This document shows, piece after piece, positions 42,754 through 51,658 of a stretch of DNA of 63,204 bases. Positions within the stretch are counted from its first letter, which is position 1. Each line of letters begins with the position of its first letter. The position numbers were made by a program, and so were the translations under genes. A model generated the notes under the pieces. That model worked only from the letters and a program-made list of their open reading frames with translations. It made no database searches and had not been told where the DNA came from. Source of the DNA: Oscillospiraceae bacterium (lineage in GTDB: Bacteria; Bacillota; Clostridia; Oscillospirales; Acutalibacteraceae); the NCBI GenBank assembly GCA_029219165.1, contig JAQXSW010000011.1:1-63204 (forward strand), written 5' to 3'.

Positions 42754-43308
42754 ATGATTACAGTTACAGAAACAGAACTAAAAGGCGTTTATCTCATTGA
42801 ACCAAAGCTTTTTGGAGACAACAGAGGTTGGTTCATGGAATCTTTCTCAGATAGGGATTTGAAAGCAAATGGCATAGATGTAAACTTCGTTCAGGATAAC
42901 CGCTCTTTCAGTGCAAAAAAAGGTATCATTAGAGGACTTCATTTTCAAAGAAATCCTATGTGCCAAGCCAAACTCCTCACATGTCTTCGTGGTGAAATTC
43001 TTGACGTTGCAGTCGATCTTAGAAAGGATTCACCAACCTATAAAAAATGGATATCAGTACGTCTTACAGAGGAAAATCATAAGCAGCTCTTTATTCCAAA
43101 GGGCTTTGCTCATGGTTTTGTAACTCTTACAGATGACGTTGAAATTATGTATAAATGTGATGAATTCTATTCCCCTGAGCATGATGGTGGAATACGTTAT
43201 AACGACCCTGATATAGGTGTTGAGTGGGGTGTTGTAAATCCCATTTTATCAGAAAAAGATGAGAAACAACCTTTCCTTTCTGAAATAGAGGATTCTCTTG
43301 ATTTCTGA
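42754..43308 (+). CDS. rfbC: dTDP-4-dehydrorhamnose 3,5-epimerase
   Basis: 184 aa, RmlC. GVYLIEPKLFGDNRGWFMES, VQDNRSFSAKKGIIRGLHFQ (catalytic His), FIPKGFAHGFVTLTDDVEIMYKCDEFY. Epimerises dTDP-4-dehydro-6-deoxyglucose at C3 and C5. 25 nt after rfbA, 46 nt before rfbD. Confidence 0.96.
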   Translation: MITVTETELKGVYLIEPKLFGDNRGWFMESFSDRDLKANGIDVNFVQDNRSFSAKKGIIRGLHFQRNPMCQAKLLTCLRGEILDVAVDLRKDSPTYKKWISVRLTEENHKQLFIPKGFAHGFVTLTDDVEIMYKCDEFYSPEHDGGIRYNDPDIGVEWGVVNPILSEKDEKQPFLSEIEDSLDF

Positions 43309-43354
43309 TTTTTAAAAAGTCGTTTTCGCCCTTTAATATAAGGGAGTTTTACAT

Positions 43355-44200
43355 ATGAAAATTTTTGTTACAGGTGTTACAGGACAACTAGGTTACGACG
43401 TAAAAAAAGAACTTTTGAATCGTGGACATGAAGTTATCTGTCCAACCAGAGAAGAACTTGATCTTACCGATATGAACTCGGTATTTGTATATATGGATGA
43501 ACAAAGGCCAAATGCGGTAATACACTGTGCGGCATATACAGCTGTGGATAAGGCACAAAAGGAGGCAAATTTGTGTCATGATGTAAATTCATCTGCCACC
43601 CGAATTTTGGCCAGAAATTGTTCTCGACTTGGCATTCCTATGCTTTATGTCAGCACTGACTATGTTTTTGACGGGTCAGGAAATGATCCTTTTGAGATTG
43701 ACTCAAAAAAGGGTCCTCTTAATGAATATGGACTTTCAAAACTTGCCGGCGAGGAGGCTGTTCGCACTCTTTGCAGTAAATATTTTATTGTCAGAACATC
43801 TTGGGTATTTGGTATGAACGGCGGAAACTTTGTAAAGACTATTCTTAGAATAGCAGACACAAAAGACCGCATTACAGTAGTTCATGACCAAACCGGTTCT
43901 CCTACATTTACCGAGGATTTAGCGCCACTTCTCTGTGACATAATCGTTTCAGATAAGTATGGTGTATATCATGCTACAAATGAGGGCTTCTGTACCTTCT
44001 GTGAATTTGCTCAAAAAATCATAGAACTTTCCGGAAGGCACACAAAGATAATTCCAATTACAACAGCACAATATAATGCACCGGCAAGAAGACCATTAAA
44101 TTCAAGACTTTCAAAACAGTCTTTGGTAGATGCCGGATTTAACCTTCTGCCTAGGTGGGAGGATGCCCTTGCACGTTTTCTGAAGGAATATGAAAAATAA
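43355..44200 (+). CDS. rfbD: dTDP-4-dehydrorhamnose reductase
   Basis: 281 aa, RmlD, an SDR that reduces to dTDP-L-rhamnose. MKIFVTGVTGQLGYDVKKEL, CAAYTAVDKAQKE, YVSTDYVFDG, YGLSKLAGEE (YxxxK), VRTSWVFG and QTGSPTFTEDLA. AGGGAG precedes ATG 43355. The dehydratase rmlB, usually in the same operon, is absent from the window. Confidence 0.95.
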   Translation: MKIFVTGVTGQLGYDVKKELLNRGHEVICPTREELDLTDMNSVFVYMDEQRPNAVIHCAAYTAVDKAQKEANLCHDVNSSATRILARNCSRLGIPMLYVSTDYVFDGSGNDPFEIDSKKGPLNEYGLSKLAGEEAVRTLCSKYFIVRTSWVFGMNGGNFVKTILRIADTKDRITVVHDQTGSPTFTEDLAPLLCDIIVSDKYGVYHATNEGFCTFCEFAQKIIELSGRHTKIIPITTAQYNAPARRPLNSRLSKQSLVDAGFNLLPRWEDALARFLKEYEK

Positions 44201-44214
44201 AAAAGATTAAACAC

Positions 44215-44257
44215 AGCCTTACCGTCAATAATAACGGTAGGGCTATTTTTGTTTTTT
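44215..44257 (+). terminator. Terminator of the rml operon
   Basis: AGCCTTACCGT / ACGGTAGGGCT stem followed by ATTTTTGTTTTTT. Sits 12 nt before the PBP start. Confidence 0.85.
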
Positions 44258-44268
44258 GCGGGGTACTT

Positions 44269-45882
44269 ATGAATAAGAGAGTTTTGGTTATTTTTGCATT
44301 GTGTGTTTTGTCACTTGGTCTTTTGAGTCTTAGGATTTTATCTATAGATGCCGGAGAATATGCAGAGGTAGGGGTGTATAAGAGCAGCAGACGGATGGAA
44401 ATATCAAGGACGCGTGGTAGGATTTATGACAGAAATATGGAGCCAATGGTTAATAATACGGAACTATCTGCCTTGGTTATGAAGCCTACCATCAGTGCAC
44501 TAAATTATGTAAAGCCTTATGTTGGAGCGGAAAAACTATCAGATCTTCGTACATCTTTTGGTGCGGGTTCACCTTGCGTAATGAAACTTCCCAAACGTAT
44601 TTTTGAAAAGTCCGTGGGCGATGTACGCGTGGTTGAATATAAGCGTAGATATGCTGACAAACAGTATTGTACCCACCTTATTGGATATCTTGATTCATCG
44701 GGGTCCGGCGTGTCCGGAATTGAAAAGTGCTACAATTCATACCTTAATGAAAATTCGGGAACTTTATCTGCTGCATTTTATGTAGATGCTAAGGGCAGAG
44801 ACTTGTCCGGACTTGATCTTGAGATAATTGACGACAACTATGACACTTCAGCAGGGGTAGCCCTTACCATAGATATGAAAGTGCAAAAGGCGGTTGAAAA
44901 TTCCTTGGACCGTTATGGAATTGACAGTGGTTGTGCTGTTGCAATGGATCCAAAAACCGGGGCGATTCGTGCAATGGCAAGCAGACCGAATTTTAACCCA
45001 ATGGACGTGGCGTCGTCTTTAAAAGAAAAAAATTCACCTTTGGTCAACAAAACTTTGTCTGCATATTCAGTTGGTTCAACATTTAAAGTGGTAGTTGCTG
45101 CAGCTGCGCTTGAAAAGTCATTGGAAAATGGCAACCTTGCCTATACTTGTACCGGCGGTGTAGATGTTTTTGGAACTAAAATCAGCTGCTTTGGTGGAGT
45201 TTCCCACGGCGTGTTAAATATGGAGGAAGCACTTGTAAATTCATGCAATTCATATTTCATAAATTTAATTAACTATATTGGAGCAGAAGATGTGCTGGAG
45301 ATGGCAAAAAAGATGGGATATGGAGAGCCGTTTTTACTTGCATCCGGTCTTGTATCTTCTGCCGGAAATTTGCCGTCTTTAGAGACTCTTTCATCACCGG
45401 TTGCACAGGCAAATTTAGGCTTTGGACAGGGAGAACTGCTTGCAACGCCAATTCAAATAGCTACAGCCTTTTCTGCCATTGCAAACGGTGGCTATTTTGT
45501 CTCTCCTTATGTTTACTTTGGACTTGTGTCTTCTAATATGGAACTGAGTGTGAATCCAAGTCTTACAAACGATGTGAAAGAGAAGAAGAGGATTATGTCT
45601 ACGACGACGAGTGAATCGCTGAAAAACATGCTTTTTTCTGTAGTGGAGAAGAATGAAAAAGGCAAGCCTGAGAATACGAATGCATGCGGGAAAACAGCAA
45701 CAGCGGAGACCGGGCAAATTATAAATGGGAAAAATGTCTGTCACACATGGTTTGCCGGTTGGTTTCCGGTTGACGAGCCACAGTTGGTTATAGTTATTAT
45801 GAAGGAGAACGGGACCACGGGTATTTCTGACTGTGCACCGGTTTTTAAAAATATTGTTGACACTTTAGTTGACATTGAATGA
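44269..45882 (+). CDS. Class B penicillin-binding protein (SpoVD/FtsI-like transpeptidase)
   Basis: 537 aa. One N-terminal membrane segment (about 5-25), a dimerisation region starting ISRTRGRIYDRN, and a transpeptidase domain with SxxK motif STFK (catalytic Ser270, Lys273) and SxN motif SCN (325-327). The KTG box reads K475-T476-A477 in ACGKTATAETG, an alanine instead of glycine. Crosslinks peptidoglycan in division or spore cortex synthesis. Only a weak GGGG SD precedes ATG 44269. Confidence 0.9.
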   Translation: MNKRVLVIFALCVLSLGLLSLRILSIDAGEYAEVGVYKSSRRMEISRTRGRIYDRNMEPMVNNTELSALVMKPTISALNYVKPYVGAEKLSDLRTSFGAGSPCVMKLPKRIFEKSVGDVRVVEYKRRYADKQYCTHLIGYLDSSGSGVSGIEKCYNSYLNENSGTLSAAFYVDAKGRDLSGLDLEIIDDNYDTSAGVALTIDMKVQKAVENSLDRYGIDSGCAVAMDPKTGAIRAMASRPNFNPMDVASSLKEKNSPLVNKTLSAYSVGSTFKVVVAAAALEKSLENGNLAYTCTGGVDVFGTKISCFGGVSHGVLNMEEALVNSCNSYFINLINYIGAEDVLEMAKKMGYGEPFLLASGLVSSAGNLPSLETLSSPVAQANLGFGQGELLATPIQIATAFSAIANGGYFVSPYVYFGLVSSNMELSVNPSLTNDVKEKKRIMSTTTSESLKNMLFSVVEKNEKGKPENTNACGKTATAETGQIINGKNVCHTWFAGWFPVDEPQLVIVIMKENGTTGISDCAPVFKNIVDTLVDIE

Positions 45883-45897
45883 CAATATAAGTAAAAT
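45869..45897 (+). promoter_or_regulatory. alaS promoter
   Basis: TTGACA (45869-45874), 17-nt spacer, TAAAAT (45892-45897), 39 nt before the alaS start. The -35 lies at the very end of the PBP gene. No T-box leader fits in this short interval. Confidence 0.7.
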
Positions 45898-45936
45898 AAT
45901 TTAGTATTTTATTTAAGTTTAAGGGAGATCCGATAT

Positions 45937-48564
45937 ATGGAATGGACAGGACTTAACGAACTTCGTGAAAAGTACTTGAGTTTCTTTGAAAGTAAAGGAC
46001 ATTTGAGACTTCCTAGTTTCTCTCTTGTACCTCAGGGTGACAAGAGCCTTCTTCTTATAAACTCCGGTATGGCTCCTATGAAGAAGTATTTTACAGGTGA
46101 AGTTACACCTCCAAGAAAAAGAGTAACAACTTGTCAAAAGTGTATTAGAACACCTGATATTGAGCGTGTGGGTCATACTGCGCGCCATGGTACATATTTT
46201 GAAATGCTCGGTAACTTCTCTTTTGGGGATTATTTCAAGCATGAAGCTTGTCCTTGGGCTTGGGAATTCTTAACAGAGGTTCTTGAAATACCAAAGGAAA
46301 AGCTCTACTGCTCAATTTACGAAGAGGATGACGAGGCTTATGATATTTGGACAAAGGAAGTAGGGGTTGACCCTTCTCATGTTGTCAGACTTGGCAAAGA
46401 GGACAACTTTTGGGAACACGGTTCAGGTCCTTGTGGACCTTGTTCAGAAATCTATTATGACCGTGGGGAAAAGTATGGCTGCGGACAGCCAACTTGTGGC
46501 GTCGGATGTGACTGCGACCGTTTCATGGAAGTGTGGAACAATGTATTTACACAGTTTGACAATGACGGAAATAATAATTACACACCACTCGAGCATCCAA
46601 ATATAGACACCGGTATGGGTCTTGAAAGACTTGCTTGTGTAATGCAGGATGTAGGAAATCTTTTTGAAGTTGATACCGTTCAAAATATTATGAAGCACGT
46701 AAGCAAAATTGCTGATGTTGAATATCATGAGGATGAAAAGAAAGACGTTTCTCTTCGTGTAATTACAGACCATATTCGTAGTACAACATTCATGATTTCA
46801 GATGGTATTATGCCTTCAAATGAGGGAAGGGGCTATGTTCTACGTAGACTTCTTCGTCGTGCTGCTCGTCATGGTCGTCTTCTTGGAATTGATCACACAT
46901 TCTTAAGCGAAGTTGCTGAAACAGTAATCAACGAAAACAAGGACGCCTATCCAAATCTTGTTGAAAAGCACGACTTTATTATAAAAGTTATTGACGCAGA
47001 AGAAGAGAACTTTAATAAGACAATTGATACAGGAATGCAGCTTTTAACCTCTATGATTGAAAATGCAAAGTCAAAGACACTTTCAGGTGAAGATGCATTC
47101 AAACTTTCGGATACATTCGGCTTCCCAATTGACCTTACAAAGGAAATACTTGAAGAAGCAGGTATGACAGTAGACGAGGACAAATTCCTTGAACTTGTTG
47201 CCAACCAGAAGAAACTTGCTAAGGCTGATGCTGCTAAGAAAAAGGTTGCTGAGGCATGGAAGGGCGAGGATGACGTTACATCGGACATGCCAAAAACTAT
47301 GTTCTCAGGCTATACAGATTTTGAAAAAAATGCCGTAGTTCTTGCAATTGTTAAGGATGGAGAACTTGTAGAAGAAGCTGACATAGGTGATGAAATTGCC
47401 GTAGTTCTTGACGACACAACTTTCTATGCTGAAAGCGGAGGACAGATAGGTGACACCGGTGTCATTGAATGCGAAGGCTTCACAATTGAAGTATCTGATA
47501 CTCAAAAGACACAAAACGGTGTATACCTTCACTTTGGTACTGTTTCAACAGGTCTTGCAAAAGTAAATGAAAAGGTAGTTGCAAAAGTTGACGTTGAAAG
47601 ACGTAAGTCAATTATGCGTAACCACACAGCAGCACACCTTCTTCAGGCGGCTCTTCGTGAGGTTCTTGGTACACACGTTGAACAGGCAGGTCAGCTTGTT
47701 AATGAAAACGCAGTACGCTTTGATTTCACTCACTTCCAGGCATTAACTGCTGAGGAAATTGCAAAGGTTGAATCTCGTGTAAATGAGGTTATCTTTGACT
47801 GTATTCCGGTTTCAATGACTGAAATGCCAATTGAAGAGGCAAAGAAGATGGGTGCTATGGCACTCTTTGGAGAAAAATACGGAGATATTGTTCGCGTTGT
47901 TAAGGCATCAGATTTCTCTGTTGAATTCTGTGGTGGTACACACGTAGATAATTCCGGAAAACTTGGCCTCTTTAAGATTGTTAGTGAAACATCAGTTGCT
48001 GCCGGTGTTCGTAGAATTGAAGCAGTAACAGGTAAGGGTGTTCTTTCATACATCCAAGATAAGGACATGCTTATTGCAAAAACTGCTGCAGCAATGAAAC
48101 TCACAAACATTTCAGAGCTTGATAAGAAAGCTTCAGTTCTTTCTACAGAGGTTAAAGCACTTGAAAAGCAAGTTGAGTCTTTGAGCGCTGAAATTGCTGA
48201 AATAAACGCAAAGAATATGTTGTCAGATGCAAAGAAAATTGGAGACATAAAGCTTGTTGTTTCAAATATACCAAACACACAGGGCGGAGAGCTTCGCAAG
48301 ATGGCAGACAGCACAGCTGCTTCTGATCCAAGTATGGTTGCTGTATTTGCAAGCGTATGCGGTGAAAAGGTAAGCTTTGCTTGTGCTTGCGGTGCTGACG
48401 CTGTGAAGAGTGGCGCACATGCAGGAAACATAGTTAAAGCAGTAGCCGCAATAGCCGGCGGCTCAGGCGGTGGAAAGCCGGACAGCGCTATGGCCGGTGG
48501 AAAGGACGCATCTAAGGTTGATGAGGCACTTTCTTCCGTAGAAGCTATTATTGCTGCACTTTAA
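45937..48564 (+). CDS. alaS: Alanyl-tRNA synthetase
   Basis: 875 aa, full length. Class II catalytic domain (SLVPQGDKSLLLINSGMAPMKKYF, TCQKCIRTPDIE), editing domain with HTAAHLL and CGGTH zinc ligands, and a C-terminal C-Ala domain with the GGGKPDSAMAGGKD motif. Charges tRNA-Ala and deacylates Ser/Gly-tRNA-Ala. GGGAG upstream of ATG 45937. Own promoter, no T-box regulator seen. Confidence 0.97.
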   Translation: MEWTGLNELREKYLSFFESKGHLRLPSFSLVPQGDKSLLLINSGMAPMKKYFTGEVTPPRKRVTTCQKCIRTPDIERVGHTARHGTYFEMLGNFSFGDYFKHEACPWAWEFLTEVLEIPKEKLYCSIYEEDDEAYDIWTKEVGVDPSHVVRLGKEDNFWEHGSGPCGPCSEIYYDRGEKYGCGQPTCGVGCDCDRFMEVWNNVFTQFDNDGNNNYTPLEHPNIDTGMGLERLACVMQDVGNLFEVDTVQNIMKHVSKIADVEYHEDEKKDVSLRVITDHIRSTTFMISDGIMPSNEGRGYVLRRLLRRAARHGRLLGIDHTFLSEVAETVINENKDAYPNLVEKHDFIIKVIDAEEENFNKTIDTGMQLLTSMIENAKSKTLSGEDAFKLSDTFGFPIDLTKEILEEAGMTVDEDKFLELVANQKKLAKADAAKKKVAEAWKGEDDVTSDMPKTMFSGYTDFEKNAVVLAIVKDGELVEEADIGDEIAVVLDDTTFYAESGGQIGDTGVIECEGFTIEVSDTQKTQNGVYLHFGTVSTGLAKVNEKVVAKVDVERRKSIMRNHTAAHLLQAALREVLGTHVEQAGQLVNENAVRFDFTHFQALTAEEIAKVESRVNEVIFDCIPVSMTEMPIEEAKKMGAMALFGEKYGDIVRVVKASDFSVEFCGGTHVDNSGKLGLFKIVSETSVAAGVRRIEAVTGKGVLSYIQDKDMLIAKTAAAMKLTNISELDKKASVLSTEVKALEKQVESLSAEIAEINAKNMLSDAKKIGDIKLVVSNIPNTQGGELRKMADSTAASDPSMVAVFASVCGEKVSFACACGADAVKSGAHAGNIVKAVAAIAGGSGGGKPDSAMAGGKDASKVDEALSSVEAIIAAL

Positions 48565-48637
48565 TTCCGTTCATTACGGTTTTTAGACCGCTTGTTTCAA
48601 TTCAGTTTACAGATAATAAAAAAGGAGTTGAATATAT

Positions 48638-48979
48638 ATGGATTGCCTTTTTTGTAAAATAGTTGCCGGGGAAATACCAAGCACAAAGGTATATGAGGAT
48701 GATATTTGCTACGCATTCCGTGACATATCACCTCAGGCACCAACACACGTGCTTGTTATTCCAAAAGAGCACATACAGTCAGTAAATGCGGTAAATTCAG
48801 ATAATTCAAAAATAGTTGCCCATATCTTTGAGGTTATTCCTGAAATTGCAAAGATGGAGGGAATTGCAGAAGAGGGTTACCGTGTTGTTTCAAACATTGG
48901 GGAACGTGGACAACAAAGTGTTCCGCATCTTCACTTCCACATACTTGGCGGAAGGGACATGACTTGGCCTCCGGGCTAA
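48638..48979 (+). CDS. HIT-family nucleotide-binding protein (Hint-like)
   Basis: 113 aa. CLFCKIVAGEIPSTKVYED, SPQAPTHVLVIPKEHI, and the histidine triad HLHFHILGG. Hint-type hydrolases cleave AMP-lysine or related adenosine phosphoramidates; in vivo substrate unknown. AAGGAG precedes ATG 48638. Confidence 0.94.
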   Translation: MDCLFCKIVAGEIPSTKVYEDDICYAFRDISPQAPTHVLVIPKEHIQSVNAVNSDNSKIVAHIFEVIPEIAKMEGIAEEGYRVVSNIGERGQQSVPHLHFHILGGRDMTWPPG

Positions 48980-48996
48980 GAAAATAAATAAAAAGA

Positions 48997-49032
48997 GCAG
49001 TCCAAAACTAACTGTTTGGGGCTGCTTTTTTA
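48997..49032 (+). terminator. Terminator after the HIT gene
   Basis: GCAGTCCAAAAC / GTTTGGGGCTGC stem followed by T6 that runs straight into the ATG of the comEC-like gene. Confidence 0.8.
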
Positions 49033-50546
49033 TGTTTCCACTTAGCTTTATTGTTGGCTTTTCCATGCTGATTTTTGGACTTTTATTTACTCTTATTGAG
49101 GTTAATCTTTCCAAGTATATTTTTTATATTGTCCTTGGCATTTTAATAGTCGGTATTGTGCTTGTTCTTATTGTATTTAAAAGGAAAAATAGGGTTTATT
49201 TATCTTCACTTTTTGGTGTGGTTTTGATATGCATTTTATATCTTTGTCGACTTGGTTTTTCATACTATCCGAGTATGGATATTTTGGAGAAATATTCGTC
49301 TGTTGTTTCCCCTAGAATGGAGTGCGTTGTTCTTTCAAAAAGTAGAGAGAAAAACAGGCTGAGCAACATGTATGAAGTTATGGTTTTGGTGGACAAAATG
49401 GAAGGAGAAAAGCTTCCATTCAGAAAGCCAAAGATGCGCCTTGAAATTCATGATGTTCAATTTTCTGTTGGAGATAGAATTGCCTTTTCTTCAAGTATAA
49501 GGAAACCCGGGCTCATGGAATACTACAAGTCAAAAGGAGTTTTTTGGAGTAGCAGGGTGTATTCAAAAATAGATGTAATTCCTGAAGGTAGAAAAAAGCT
49601 TCTATATCTTTTTTCAATAATCAAAGACAGCATTTATGACACTGTATATAAATTTTTGCCGGAGGATTACGCATCTGTTTCTCTTGGTATGCTGACAGGA
49701 GAAAAAGAGGGGCTGTCCGAAGAACTTAAAAATGCCTTTAAAATGTCAGGGATAATTCATCTTTTTTCTGTTTCCGGATTTCACGTTGGAATGTGGGGAT
49801 TGCTTGTAAATAAAGGTTTTTTGAGTGTAGGATTTAATAAAAAGGGAGCAGCTCTTCTCAGCATATTTTTTGTTCTGTTTTATATGATTTTGACAGGTGC
49901 CTCAAAGAGTACGTTACGTGCAAGTCTAATGCTTGCCATATTCTTTATTGGCAGAATTTTCAGACAGGATTCAGATTCACTTGCATCACTCGGGGTTGCA
50001 ACCATTTGCATTTTATTTGTGGATCCGTTTTCCTCGGGAGATATGGGATTTCTTTTGTCATTTTTTGCAACTCTTGGAATTATTGTTTTAAAAACACCGT
50101 CGGTGTCAGTGTCGGCTCTTATTTTGACCTCACCGATTATGTTCATGTTTGGTGGAGACATTTCCCTTGTTGCACCGCTTACAAACTTTCTTTGTGGTGC
50201 AATAGCATCCGTTTCAATAATGTTTTGTGCCGTGGGTACAATTCTTGCAAATTTTGGGACAGTTCTTGAAATTGCTTTTTTAAGGGACGCGTTTGCCAGT
50301 GCATGTTTTTTGTTGGTTGGTCTGTGTGATAAATATGTAATTTGGGTTTGTGAAATGGTCAATAAAATTCCGTATATGTATATCTCCGGCAATTCATCGT
50401 CTTTGTCTTTTGCACTTTCTATGGCTTTGTTATTTTGTGCTGTATCACTTCTAATTCCGGGTGAAATATCTAAACGTAAAAACATGACTATCTTGACAAT
50501 ATTTTTCATGTTTTTTATATCTTATATGTTTTTAATATTTTCATAA
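49032..50546 (+). CDS. comEC: ComEC/Rec2-like DNA-uptake channel, lacking a metallo-beta-lactamase domain
   Basis: 504 aa. Hydrophobic N-terminal segments, an OB-like DUF4131 region (about 85-190) and the competence membrane domain (about 215-490, LTGEKEGLSEELKNAFKMSGIIHLFSVSG). ComEC moves single-stranded DNA across the membrane in transformation. Many ComEC proteins continue with a C-terminal beta-lactamase-like domain; this one stops after the membrane domain. The start is uncertain; ATG 49032 is inside the preceding T-run, with GGGG 10 nt upstream. Confidence 0.82.
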   Translation: MFPLSFIVGFSMLIFGLLFTLIEVNLSKYIFYIVLGILIVGIVLVLIVFKRKNRVYLSSLFGVVLICILYLCRLGFSYYPSMDILEKYSSVVSPRMECVVLSKSREKNRLSNMYEVMVLVDKMEGEKLPFRKPKMRLEIHDVQFSVGDRIAFSSSIRKPGLMEYYKSKGVFWSSRVYSKIDVIPEGRKKLLYLFSIIKDSIYDTVYKFLPEDYASVSLGMLTGEKEGLSEELKNAFKMSGIIHLFSVSGFHVGMWGLLVNKGFLSVGFNKKGAALLSIFFVLFYMILTGASKSTLRASLMLAIFFIGRIFRQDSDSLASLGVATICILFVDPFSSGDMGFLLSFFATLGIIVLKTPSVSVSALILTSPIMFMFGGDISLVAPLTNFLCGAIASVSIMFCAVGTILANFGTVLEIAFLRDAFASACFLLVGLCDKYVIWVCEMVNKIPYMYISGNSSSLSFALSMALLFCAVSLLIPGEISKRKNMTILTIFFMFFISYMFLIFS

Positions 50547-50554
50547 AGTAATAT

Positions 50555-50583
50555 TTGAATATATAGTAAGTTTAGTTTATAAT
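50555..50583 (+). promoter_or_regulatory. holA promoter
   Basis: TTGAAT (50555-50560), 17-nt spacer, TATAAT (50578-50583), 38 nt before the holA start. Confidence 0.7.
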
Positions 50584-50620
50584 GTACTTTGTATACACAA
50601 AATGTTGTAGAGGTCGTAAT

Positions 50621-51658
50621 ATGAAGTTTGTTGAAAAAACACTTTGGCAGAATATTCAATCAGAAAACTATCTGCCGGTGTATCTTGTGACCGGCACAGA
50701 CGGTTACTTAAAACAACAATATGTATCTCTCTTTGCTGACAGGGTTGTTCCTGCCGGCCTTGAGGCGTTTAACCTCCACAAGTTTGAAGGAGATGTAACC
50801 GAGGTTGATGAAATTGCAACTTGTGTGGAAGCACTCCCTGCAATGTGTGAAAAGACTTGCGTAATAGTACATGACCTTCCGTTTTCCGGACTTACAGAGG
50901 ATGAACAGGAAAAAATGCTTACAATGCTCCGTGATCTTCCGGACACATGCGTCTTGGTTTTCTGGCAGGACACAGAAAATATTTCTCAAAGAACAACCTT
51001 TGGCAAGGATGTTGTAAATCTTATTGACAAAGCCGGTGCTGTTTGCACCATAGACAAACGAACTCAAAAGGACCTTACAGCATTTGTTGTTAAGGAATGT
51101 AAGAAGAATGAAAGAGAAATAGACTATGACACCGCATTGTATTTTGTACAAGCTGTCGGAGATGACATGAGCAATCTCATAAATGAAATAGAGAAGGTTT
51201 GTTTTTATACAAATTCTGCTATTACAGTGAAGGATATAGATGCTGTAGCAATTAAATCATTGGAGGCTACAACATTCAAAATGCTTGACTATCTTGTAGA
51301 TAACGACTTTGAAAATGCATATAAAATGCTTGGGGTTCTATTTGATCAAAAAACTGATCCAATTCTTATTGTCGGTGCAATTGTAAGCTCATATGTGGAT
51401 ATGTATAGGGCAAAAATCGCAGTTGAATCCGGTCATTCAATTAAAGACGTTAAGGCTGCATATCCAAGTGTTTATAAAAGTGATTTTCGCCTTAAATCTG
51501 CTCTTAATCGTTCAAAAAAATACACGGTAAAAGGTTTGCGTGAAGCTCTTGAAATAATTTCACGTGCTGATATTCAAAATAAGAGTACTTTTGCAGGCGA
51601 AAGACTTACAATAGAGAAACTTTTCATTGATCTTTCAATGGCTAGGAGGATCAAGTAA
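50621..51658 (+). CDS. holA: DNA polymerase III subunit delta
   Basis: 345 aa, the clamp-loader delta subunit. LPVYLVTGTDGYLKQQYVSL, VVFWQDTENISQRTTFGKDVVN, TLAFVVKECKKNER-like central region and NRSKKYTVKGLREALEIISRAD at the C terminus match HolA. Opens the beta clamp. ATG 50621 is chosen behind AGAGG. The stop shares a base with the next start (TAATG). Confidence 0.9.
   Translation: MKFVEKTLWQNIQSENYLPVYLVTGTDGYLKQQYVSLFADRVVPAGLEAFNLHKFEGDVTEVDEIATCVEALPAMCEKTCVIVHDLPFSGLTEDEQEKMLTMLRDLPDTCVLVFWQDTENISQRTTFGKDVVNLIDKAGAVCTIDKRTQKDLTAFVVKECKKNEREIDYDTALYFVQAVGDDMSNLINEIEKVCFYTNSAITVKDIDAVAIKSLEATTFKMLDYLVDNDFENAYKMLGVLFDQKTDPILIVGAIVSSYVDMYRAKIAVESGHSIKDVKAAYPSVYKSDFRLKSALNRSKKYTVKGLREALEIISRADIQNKSTFAGERLTIEKLFIDLSMARRIK

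Noticed and set aside
45883-45936. T-box leader before alaS
   Set aside because: The interval is only 54 nt and there is no T-box consensus or specifier stem.
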